Part shown: piece after piece, positions 1 through 6,012 of the stretch
Numbering within the stretch: position 1 is the stretch's first letter
Layout: each line of letters starts with the position of its first letter
Source: Bacteroidales bacterium UBA755
Lineage (GTDB): Bacteria > Bacteroidota > Bacteroidia > Bacteroidales > UBA932
Reading direction: 5' to 3'
NCBI GenBank assembly: GCA_002297815.1
Contig: DBKH01000073.1
Coordinates: 1-6,012, forward strand
DNA: 6,012 bases
Position numbers and translations under genes: made by a program
The notes under the pieces: model-generated
The model's input: the letters and a program-made list of their open reading frames with translations, nothing else
Told to the model about the DNA's origin: nothing
The model's database searches: none

Positions 1-452
1 CGTCCTGCCAAAGGAACCGCCATCTTGAACTCCATGTCGTACGATTGTCTTTTCCTGTCACTCAATGTGGTGTCAGCTACATTGTAGATAAAGCGCTCGT
101 CAAATGGATCATAGACCAATGTGTTGAAGCGTGTTCCTGAATCAGAGAGGTTGTCGTAAGAAAACTGTCCCCAAAGCTTGATTTTGCCAATTGAAGCGCA
201 ACCTGCCGTGTTGAAGTGAACATCAGAGGCTGACTGTGGCTCTTGAAACAGATGGTGATCTCCTGTGCGGAAGTCGTATGAGAGGATTGCGGTGTTGTTG
301 GGTCTCTGGCTGCTTTTACCCATCAGGGCCGCGTTCCCAGAATCAATCCAAAGGGTTCTTTCTTTATTCAATAATCCGTTGTCCTGCGCCCGCACGGAAA
401 TAGGTGTGAGCGCAAGAATCAACGGGAATATTCTAAGAAAAATGCTTTTCAT
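1..452 (-). CDS. DUF6850-type outer-membrane beta-barrel protein, N-terminal part (3' end outside window)
   Basis: The frame opens with ATG at 452-450 and stays open to the left edge, giving 150 complete codons. The N-terminus MKSIFLRIFPLILALTPISV is a Sec signal peptide with a probable signal peptidase I site after V20-R21-A22, leaving Q23-D24 as the new start. The mature part has features I associate with DUF6850 family barrel proteins: an early 'LWIDSGNAALMGKSS' segment, then alternating aromatic/polar strands such as 'GKIKLWGQFSYDN' and the 'LVYDPFDERFIYNVADTT' segment. Such proteins are usually around 500 residues, so roughly the first third is present. It starts 12 bases after the stop of the DUF4876-type lipoprotein gene, so it is the fourth visible gene of the operon. 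No Shine-Dalgarno is seen, as is common in Bacteroidota. Its role is unknown; an outer-membrane accessory to the neighbouring TonB-dependent receptor is an inference. The family name comes from recalled sequence pattern and gene order, not a search. Confidence 0.8.
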   Translation of the reverse strand, partial: MKSIFLRIFPLILALTPISVRAQDNGLLNKERTLWIDSGNAALMGKSSQRPNNTAILSYDFRTGDHHLFQEPQSASDVHFNTAGCASIGKIKLWGQFSYDNLSDSGTRFNTLVYDPFDERFIYNVADTTLSDRKRQSYDMEFKMAVPLAG

Positions 453-464
453 TTATTCTCAGGA

Positions 465-1694
465 CTATTTTGCCCATGACGCCTTCTTTGAGTTCCTTCT
501 GATTGTCGGGTCTTTGGCTACCGTGAAATCATTTGTGGAGTTGTTGGTGTCCTGGTAGATTGGGTTTCCTTCGGAAGACTTGCCCTCTTCCTTTCTGATG
601 ATCGACTCTTTGACATAAGTGCCGCTTACCCATGTCTTGCCTGCGTCAATGTTTTCAGGAAGGTAAGGGTTTGTTGTGGAATTCTTAACCCAGTTTACAC
701 CGTCAAGGATGTCTGAACGGAGGATAGGAACATAAGTTCCTGATGGTTTTCCTCCATTATAATTCGCGATAAGTGTGGCTTCTGCGATCGGGCTTGAAGG
801 AGCGAAAAGAATCAAACCGGCATTCGCAACCGAAACCAAGTACTGTTTGGTTATGGTGGCATTTTGTGGGTTGAGCAGGATCATGTTGTCTGAGGATGGA
901 TTGTCAACCTGGCCATTCTCAATGTATTTGTCGCAGACTGTCTCGAATTCAGCGCTTGACAAATCTATAGAGTTCGGATTCTTGTCAGCTGCCGTGTGAT
1001 CTGTAGCGGAGGATGCGATGATAAAGGATTCACCCGGGTTGAGAAGATAAGTCTTTCCGTCTCCCGGAATCTGCCAGATGATGTCCTTTACGGCCACATA
1101 GTCGTTGGCGACCATCTTTGTGGATGATCCGTCAGCCGCAACGAGATGACCGTTATTGTCAGCGAAGTTTATGCTTGATGAAGAATAGTTACTTGAAGAA
1201 CTGATGCAGAGTCCATCGACATAGACAGGCTCGCTGCCATTGTTGTAAATCTCAAAATAGTTGTCTTTCATGTAATTAGTCTTCGCTGGGGTCTTGCTGC
1301 CGCAGTAAAATATTTCCTTGAATATGAGCGAAGACGATTTGGTCGCGGAGATTTTTATGGAGGTCAGAGCGTCCTCAGAATCAATGACAACAGCCTTCGC
1401 GCTTCCGAGGTAGTTGTAGATGGAGTAGCGGGCAGTTGCCACGACATCATACACTCCTTCAATAAGTTGGGACACCGACACGGATTTGCCGGAAGTCTCG
1501 ATCTCGGTGATCTCACCTGTGTTGGTGTTTGTGAAGGTGACAAGATAGCTGTCCGGTGAAGGGACGCCTTCTGCGAATCCAGATTCATCCAGACTGATGT
1601 CAAAATCGTAGAATTTCACTTTGTCCTTTTGGCATGAAGTGAAGGAAAAGACTGTGGCTAAGGCCAAAACAGCGATAATGATTGTTCTTTTCAT
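465..1694 (-). CDS. DUF4876-type lipoprotein, probably surface-exposed
   Basis: A complete 409-residue protein. I chose ATG at 1694-1692 over the in-frame TTG two codons upstream (1700-1698) because it gives a clean lipoprotein signal: MKRT, a hydrophobic core, then a lipobox F-T-S-C with the lipidated cysteine at residue 21. The residues after it, Q-K-D-K, resemble the Lys/Asp-rich lipoprotein export signal of Bacteroidota, suggesting display on the cell surface. Residues ~27-118 look like an immunoglobulin-like beta domain ('SYLVTFTNTNTGEITEIETS', 'LIEGVYDVVATARYS'). Residues ~121 onward resemble a lamin-tail-like beta-sandwich typical of DUF4876: 'LIFKEIFYCGS', 'NYFEIYNNGSEPVYVDGLCI' (145-164) and 'YLLNPGESFIIASSATDHT'. 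A serine-rich patch covers ~165-177. It starts 24 bases after the receptor stop and ends 12 bases before the next start. The biochemical function of the family is not known to me; a substrate-binding or capping partner of the adjacent receptor is an inference. Confidence 0.88.
   Translation of the reverse strand: MKRTIIIAVLALATVFSFTSCQKDKVKFYDFDISLDESGFAEGVPSPDSYLVTFTNTNTGEITEIETSGKSVSVSQLIEGVYDVVATARYSIYNYLGSAKAVVIDSEDALTSIKISATKSSSLIFKEIFYCGSKTPAKTNYMKDNYFEIYNNGSEPVYVDGLCISSSSNYSSSSINFADNNGHLVAADGSSTKMVANDYVAVKDIIWQIPGDGKTYLLNPGESFIIASSATDHTAADKNPNSIDLSSAEFETVCDKYIENGQVDNPSSDNMILLNPQNATITKQYLVSVANAGLILFAPSSPIAEATLIANYNGGKPSGTYVPILRSDILDGVNWVKNSTTNPYLPENIDAGKTWVSGTYVKESIIRKEEGKSSEGNPIYQDTNNSTNDFTVAKDPTIRRNSKKASWAK
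1620..1694 (-). other. Lipoprotein signal peptide with lipobox and export-signal-like residues
   Basis: This encodes residues 1-25 of the DUF4876-type protein. It has a charged start (K2, R3), a hydrophobic run from I5 to about F18, and lipobox FTSC with Cys21 encoded by TGC at 1634-1632. The next residues are Q22, K23, D24 and K25. Signal peptidase II cleavage before Cys21 is expected. The Q-K-D start is close to the Q-K-D-D-E surface-export consensus reported for Capnocytophaga lipoproteins, but the fourth position is Lys instead of acidic, so export to the outer face is likely rather than certain. Confidence 0.75.
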
Positions 1695-1718
1695 ATACAA
1701 TAATGTTAAGATGTTGTC

Positions 1719-4556
1719 CTAAATTTTAACTTTGAGCTCAAATCCGAAATACATTGGGGAATTCAGCTCCGAATATGTGCCGATGCTTATTTCAGATGGG
1801 TCCAGAGGTCTGGAGTTGAATATGTTGTTGACAAAGAAAGATGCTGTCATCAGATCTCCGATCTCCTTGGAAATGTTCAGATTGAACACAACCGTAGGGA
1901 TTGTGTGACTCACTGTGAAGCGGCTCGGTGATTTGATGTCATACATGTACTTATAGGTTGGATCCGATGCCATCGCTGAGGTGAATTCCTCCACGTGTCC
2001 GTTTTCTGCGCTTATGAAGAGCTGGGGCAGTTCATCGTTGTTGTAGTCAGTCCAGTTGCGTGTGAACACATTCAGCTGAGTGGAGAGTGTGACCACGAAC
2101 CCAATGGATGGAATATTGTGCGTCACCCTCAGCGTTGTGAGAAATTTCTCGAAATTGACACGGCTGACGAAAGGATCATAGACTGCCACGTTTGCACCGA
2201 CATAACTGCCGGAACGTTGTCTGTAATCAAAAGTGTACCCCGAATTGGCGCTTTGGGTCGTCATCCATGCTCCGTTGAGGAAAAATGAAGTTCTGATGGC
2301 ATCGAAACGACCGAGGTTCAGTTCATATTCAATTCCCCGATTGTGCTCGTAGCGAGTGTTCATCGGCTTGTAATACCTGAAAAACTTCTTGTCGTTTCGG
2401 GTCAAGTCGAAAACCGGAGCTCCGGATTCATCGGTACCGGCAATGGAGTAGGTAAGGTAAGGAAGCAGGACGAATGTGTCAAAATCCGAACCGAAAGTGT
2501 ACCCGTTTTTCATCAATTCATCATAGAATGTGATCTTAAGGGTGTAGCGAGAGGCTATTGTCAGATCAAGGCCAAACTCAAACTTACGGTTCTTCGCCAT
2601 TTCCAGTTCGCTGTTGGAAGTGTCGAATATTCTTGTGCTCGCTATCACGATTTTATCTTCAGCGGACTGTGCATCGTTGTTGAAGAGAGTCTGGTCGCAG
2701 TAAGCGTTGTTCGGATGAAGGTATGATGCGGTAGGAGCCTTCGCCGTTATTCCGTAGCCACCCCTTAAATTCAGGACGCGAGGGATAATCTCATAGCTGA
2801 GATTGATTCTTGGGGATAAGGCATCCAGATGTCCGACCATATCGTAACGCACTCCTGCACTCAGATTGAGTGCTCTGTTCAGGATAGTCGCCTTGAATGA
2901 GCTCTCAGCGAACACACCGAACTGATTCACGAAAGGAATGTCATCGAGAGGCCTTTCCCGGTAGCCGGAATCTGAGTTCGTGCTGTGTGGCGGTGGAGTC
3001 CCTTCCGGGAACACAAGCCCCTTTCCCAAGTTTCCATCGGATTTGAAATCCATACCGGCAAGGATGGTTTCGTTGGCATTGCCCCAGGATTTGAACAGCT
3101 TTGCGATGAGTTTGGCATAACTGTTCATTTCCCTGCTGTAGAAATCATAGTGTGAGAAGTACGAATCCGGCATGAATGTGGCGAATGTTCCGGACGAAAC
3201 CTGTTCAGGACTGAAATTCGTTATCTTGTTGCCGTGGCTGTCATAAAAGTCTTTCCCGGGAACATTGCTGACGATTGTCCCGTCCACCATGTTGTTGGTG
3301 TACAAGGATGTGGCGTTGGCGCAGATCTGCTCTTTGAAAGAGTCTTTCAGCGTGAAACTGTTGGAGAGGTCGTATCTGATGGATTTGAGCCAGCCGGTGT
3401 TCGCGCTCCAAGTTCCGTTGGTGCTGATGCGGTAGCCGTAACTCTTCCCTCCTGACGCGAGACGAGACCTCATGTCATCAGGATTTGGGTTTCTGGTGTC
3501 CTTCCCGAATTTCAGATCAATGGAGCTGGTGCTGGAAAGCCTGTTGAATGTGTTGCTGTAAACGGCCTTGAAATTGACCCTCTGATAGTTGGCATAATTC
3601 TCAGTGGTCTTGGAGTTGCTGTAGGCATAATCCGAACTGAGGTGCAGGCTGCCGGCCTGTGGAGAAATCCGGAATCCTTTGGAAAGAGACGCCTGATAGA
3701 TTTTCGGGTCTGTCTTGAGCCTGACAGTCAGAGGCTCGGCTCCTGCTTTGGAGTTTATGATGACGGCTCCGGATGTCAAGTCTCCGTATTGGACGGACGG
3801 AATTCCTCTTATGACCTCAATAGACTCAATGTTGTCTGTGGAAATCGAGCGCACATCCACCCCTGAGTTAGGAACCGAACCGGCATTGAACGTGGAAGTA
3901 CCCGCGATAGTTGTGGACGTGCCGTTCATGGCGGAGCTGATGCCTTCCATGTTCGCATTGTTGGACACCGGTGATCCGTCAATGATGATGGCGGTTCCAA
4001 GGCTGTTCATGTCACTGCCGGAGGCTGTACGGAGGTTGAGGCTCTGGGCGCTTGACAGACTTGGGTTTGACAAACTGACGCCAGGCAGCAGCTGCATCAC
4101 ATCCCCAAGCGAACTTGTCAGGGCATGATCTATGGCCTGACGGGATATTGTGGATGCGGTGGCTTCTCCCGCCTTGCTGCTTTGGGCGACCACTTGAACC
4201 TCTTTCAGACGGAAAGAGCTCTGTTTCAAAGAGAAATTATAAACGGCTTTGCCTGAACGCTTGAGTACTATCGTTGAATCGATAGTGACGTAGCCGATCA
4301 TCTCAATGTGAAGGTCATATTGGCCTTCGTCCAAATTATCGAAAGAGTAGTTGCCTTCCGCGTCAACCACAGAGTACATGCCTGCCGGATTGAGCACAAC
4401 GACAGCTGCCTCAAGCGGTACTGGCTTCCCGTTTTCCATGGTTGTCACCTTGCCGCTCAACCGGATTTTTCCGTCACTCTGCATTGAATGTCCGATGTTC
4501 CCATGAAGCAAAAACAGAAACAGTAGCGGAATTATGTATTTCAATTCCTTCCTCAT
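1719..4556 (-). CDS. TonB-dependent outer-membrane receptor with carboxypeptidase-regulatory-like domain
   Basis: A complete 945-residue receptor expected to import a substrate through the outer membrane using energy from TonB-ExbB-ExbD. It has a signal peptide at residues 1 to ~24 (hydrophobic 'IIPLLFLFLLHG'), then a carboxypeptidase-regulatory-like beta domain at ~31-111 ('RLSGKVTTMENGKPVPLEAA', 'GNYSFDNLDEGQYDLHIEMI'). A TonB-box-like strand 'LKEVQVVAQ' lies at 117-125. The plug spans ~131-270, with 'LGDVMQLLPGV' (150-160), 'AIIIDGSPVSNN' (189-200) and 'DNIESIEVIRGIPSVQYGDL' (241-260). The remainder, from ~280 to the C-terminal 'GFELKVKI', is the 22-strand barrel. There is no N-terminal STN domain, so anti-sigma-coupled signalling is not suggested. 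Plug residues ~201-240 are rich in Ser, Thr, Gly and Asn. ATG at 4556 is the natural start, 14 bases after the protease-gene stop and preceded by no Shine-Dalgarno. The following genes encode a DUF4876-type lipoprotein and a barrel protein, not SusD. The substrate is unknown; metal complexes, peptides and other ligands are all possible. Confidence 0.93.
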   Translation of the reverse strand: MRKELKYIIPLLFLFLLHGNIGHSMQSDGKIRLSGKVTTMENGKPVPLEAAVVVLNPAGMYSVVDAEGNYSFDNLDEGQYDLHIEMIGYVTIDSTIVLKRSGKAVYNFSLKQSSFRLKEVQVVAQSSKAGEATASTISRQAIDHALTSSLGDVMQLLPGVSLSNPSLSSAQSLNLRTASGSDMNSLGTAIIIDGSPVSNNANMEGISSAMNGTSTTIAGTSTFNAGSVPNSGVDVRSISTDNIESIEVIRGIPSVQYGDLTSGAVIINSKAGAEPLTVRLKTDPKIYQASLSKGFRISPQAGSLHLSSDYAYSNSKTTENYANYQRVNFKAVYSNTFNRLSSTSSIDLKFGKDTRNPNPDDMRSRLASGGKSYGYRISTNGTWSANTGWLKSIRYDLSNSFTLKDSFKEQICANATSLYTNNMVDGTIVSNVPGKDFYDSHGNKITNFSPEQVSSGTFATFMPDSYFSHYDFYSREMNSYAKLIAKLFKSWGNANETILAGMDFKSDGNLGKGLVFPEGTPPPHSTNSDSGYRERPLDDIPFVNQFGVFAESSFKATILNRALNLSAGVRYDMVGHLDALSPRINLSYEIIPRVLNLRGGYGITAKAPTASYLHPNNAYCDQTLFNNDAQSAEDKIVIASTRIFDTSNSELEMAKNRKFEFGLDLTIASRYTLKITFYDELMKNGYTFGSDFDTFVLLPYLTYSIAGTDESGAPVFDLTRNDKKFFRYYKPMNTRYEHNRGIEYELNLGRFDAIRTSFFLNGAWMTTQSANSGYTFDYRQRSGSYVGANVAVYDPFVSRVNFEKFLTTLRVTHNIPSIGFVVTLSTQLNVFTRNWTDYNNDELPQLFISAENGHVEEFTSAMASDPTYKYMYDIKSPSRFTVSHTIPTVVFNLNISKEIGDLMTASFFVNNIFNSRPLDPSEISIGTYSELNSPMYFGFELKVKI

Positions 4557-4570
4557 CGGTACATAGCTTG

Positions 4571-6012
4571 TTATTCGCTTATTCTTCGGATGCTCTTTGT
4601 GAGTTCGGCCCGCAGACGCGGATCACTTTCTTTTTCGAGAAGAGATTGGCAGAGACTCTGGGCGCGGGGTGCGAGATAGGAATAACGATACCATCCAAGC
4701 GTCTCAGCGATAAGTAATTTTATGTCTGGGTCCGAACATCTCGTGTAATATTCAGCGATCGGTTCAAGCGCATCCGTCCGGCATTGGTTCCTTTGCGCGC
4801 GGATGAAAAGTTTTGCCGACCTTAGGTCAATGGACTCACTTGACAGATTGTCGATGTCTGCTTTCTTGGAGGACGAATTTGAATCAATGTACTTGCAAAG
4901 GGATTCTTTGCCTTCTTCGCCTTTCCAGTACGGAGTAGAAAGCACAAGGCTCTTGGCCTTCTCCCCATCAATTGTGACGAACAGAGACTTGATGTGGAAA
5001 AGCACCCTCTTTGAGGTCAGCGGGTCAAGGAACAATTGCACGGCTTTCTCGGCAAGAGCCGGAGACTGATTGTAACTTGCGAATTTGGCTCCGAGCCTTT
5101 GGAGAAGCTCGTAATCATCGTCAAGCGCCAGAAGGATCGCCTTGTCGAAGTAGTCCGGAGCAATCTCTGCGTTGCCGTCGAATGCCGCTAGCCTTACAAT
5201 CCCGGAGGAGGAATTGCTTTGAATATTAATCAGTTCCTCTGGCGTGATCGAACCACGTCTTACCAATTTCCTTATTGCAAGAGCCTTTACATCAGGATGG
5301 ACTTCCTTCGATGCGATGGCCTTTCTCCAAAATCTGTCGGAATATTCTCCACGTCCCGCAGCGGCATCCCATGAGCTCAAGGAAGAATAGTGGAAAGTAG
5401 GGTCTCCGAATATGTGGGTTTCCAGATTCCAGATGTTCTTGTAGATGTTTCCAGCGCAGACGCCTTCGCTGAAAAGTCCGACCATCTCATCGCACCAGAC
5501 ATCCTGGAGCGAATTTACGGAATGAGCGAGTGCGGCAAGTGTGGAGTTCTTGTCAGAGAACAGGTAATGCGATACGATGTAGTCATCCTCGATGAAGGCT
5601 CCGTTGAAACATGCGTCAAAGATGATGAATTTGGCCGCGATGCTTTGGGCGTCAACGTCTTCCGGGTAGATGTCCAAGGAGCGGCTGTAGAGACTGTCTT
5701 GAGCGATGAATTTCGGATCGGAGGCTTCTTCTAACCATTGGGCGGGGATGCCGTAACGTTTGATGTAATCGGCTTTGAGTTTCTCTGGATTGCGAGAGAA
5801 ACGCATCTTTACACGGAAATAGTTTTGTGCGAGAGAAAGCCAACCCTCAGGAGAGGAAACGTAAGGGGATCCGTTGAGCAACTGCATGTCGTTGTAGCCA
5901 TGATGATGGAGTATGGCGAGATCCACGCTTGGCTCGGAAAGGCCCGCGAGAAGTCTGTCCTTGACTGATTCATCAAAATCATGATTGATAAAATCCACCT
6001 TCCCACCATTAC
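4571..6012 (-). CDS. C25 (gingipain)-like cysteine peptidase with C-terminal HEAT-like region, 5' end outside window
   Basis: The frame is open from the right edge to TAA at 4573-4571. A GTG at 5998 could be read as a start, but the codons before it (Asn-Gly-Gly-Lys) are open and the protease fold would lack its first strands, so the gene almost certainly begins upstream. Numbering from the GTG codon, 'LAILHHHG' (27-34) supplies the catalytic His33-Gly34 and 'FIIFDACFNGAF' (124-135) the catalytic Cys130 of a clan CD, family C25-like peptidase. 'HIFGDPTFHY' (195-204) matches the Gly-Asp-Pro segment closing such domains. Both catalytic residues are present, so activity is plausible. About 96 residues separate His and Cys, far more than the roughly 30 in gingipains; the interval holds a charged, helix-prone insert (~60-120). 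Residues ~210-475 are mainly amphipathic helices resembling HEAT repeats, clearest at ~425-475 ('DPDIKLLIAETLGWYRYS'). No type IX secretion C-terminal domain is seen. It lies 14 bases upstream of the receptor gene. Its substrate and cellular location are unknown because the N-terminus is missing. Confidence 0.82.
   Translation of the reverse strand, partial: NGGKVDFINHDFDESVKDRLLAGLSEPSVDLAILHHHGYNDMQLLNGSPYVSSPEGWLSLAQNYFRVKMRFSRNPEKLKADYIKRYGIPAQWLEEASDPKFIAQDSLYSRSLDIYPEDVDAQSIAAKFIIFDACFNGAFIEDDYIVSHYLFSDKNSTLAALAHSVNSLQDVWCDEMVGLFSEGVCAGNIYKNIWNLETHIFGDPTFHYSSLSSWDAAAGRGEYSDRFWRKAIASKEVHPDVKALAIRKLVRRGSITPEELINIQSNSSSGIVRLAAFDGNAEIAPDYFDKAILLALDDDYELLQRLGAKFASYNQSPALAEKAVQLFLDPLTSKRVLFHIKSLFVTIDGEKAKSLVLSTPYWKGEEGKESLCKYIDSNSSSKKADIDNLSSESIDLRSAKLFIRAQRNQCRTDALEPIAEYYTRCSDPDIKLLIAETLGWYRYSYLAPRAQSLCQSLLEKESDPRLRAELTKSIRRISE

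Noticed and set aside
1695..1700. In-frame TTG at 1700-1698 as an earlier start for the DUF4876-type lipoprotein gene.
   Set aside because: It adds only Met-Tyr before a proper ATG at 1694 that starts a standard MKRT lipoprotein signal peptide.
1695..1718. Possible internal promoter or terminator in the 24-base gap between receptor and lipoprotein genes.
   Set aside because: The gap is AT-rich but has no hairpin and no convincing Bacteroides-type TTTG / TAnnTTTG pair.
2343..2726. Plus-strand open frame of 127 residues opposite the receptor gene; likewise 3715-4128, 5390-5734 and 265-558.
   Set aside because: They lie antisense to well-supported genes, show no recognisable domain, and are compatible with chance open frames in complementary coding sequence.
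1719..4556. Classification of the receptor as a classical SusC of a polysaccharide utilisation locus.
   Set aside because: No SusD-like gene follows it and no glycan-active enzyme is visible; the next gene is a DUF4876-type lipoprotein.
4553..4564. A three-codon mini-ORF (ATG TAC CGA TGA) on the minus strand whose stop overlaps the receptor start codon.
   Set aside because: It is too short to distinguish from chance and has no ribosome binding site; translational coupling cannot be argued from it.
5996..5998. GTG at 5998 as the true start of the C25-like protease gene.
   Set aside because: The frame remains open to the window edge, and a C25-like fold needs strands before the catalytic His, which would be only 33 residues from this start.

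Overview
The window is fully coding, with all genes on the minus strand, and it looks like part of an outer-membrane and surface-protein operon from a member of the Bacteroidota, most likely order Bacteroidales. This rests on the TonB-dependent receptor with an N-terminal carboxypeptidase-regulatory-like domain, the DUF4876-type lipoprotein, the DUF6850-type barrel protein, a gingipain-like (C25) protease module, and start sites without a clear Shine-Dalgarno sequence. Base composition is intermediate, with no segment that looks compositionally foreign. Genus cannot be fixed from this sequence.

In transcription order (right to left): (1) 6012-4571, the 3' part of a gene for a clan CD (C25/gingipain-like) cysteine peptidase with a C-terminal helical, HEAT-like region; its 5' end lies outside the window. 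(2) 4556-1719, a complete 945-residue TonB-dependent receptor. (3) 1694-465, a complete 409-residue DUF4876-type surface lipoprotein. (4) 452-1, the first 150 residues of a DUF6850-type outer-membrane beta-barrel protein that runs off the left edge.

The three gaps are only 14, 24 and 12 bases, so the four genes are almost certainly co-transcribed. The promoter would lie beyond the right edge and the terminator beyond the left edge. No RNA gene, mobile element, repeat array or CRISPR was seen, and no non-coding stretch is longer than 24 bases.

Functional reading (inference): the receptor would import a substrate across the outer membrane using TonB energy, the lipoprotein would be a surface-exposed partner, the second barrel an accessory outer-membrane protein, and the protease would act on a protein or peptide connected with that substrate. 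The substrate is not evident. The set is a plausible uncharacterised uptake or surface-processing system, distinct from classical SusC/SusD glycan loci because no SusD homologue or glycoside hydrolase is visible.
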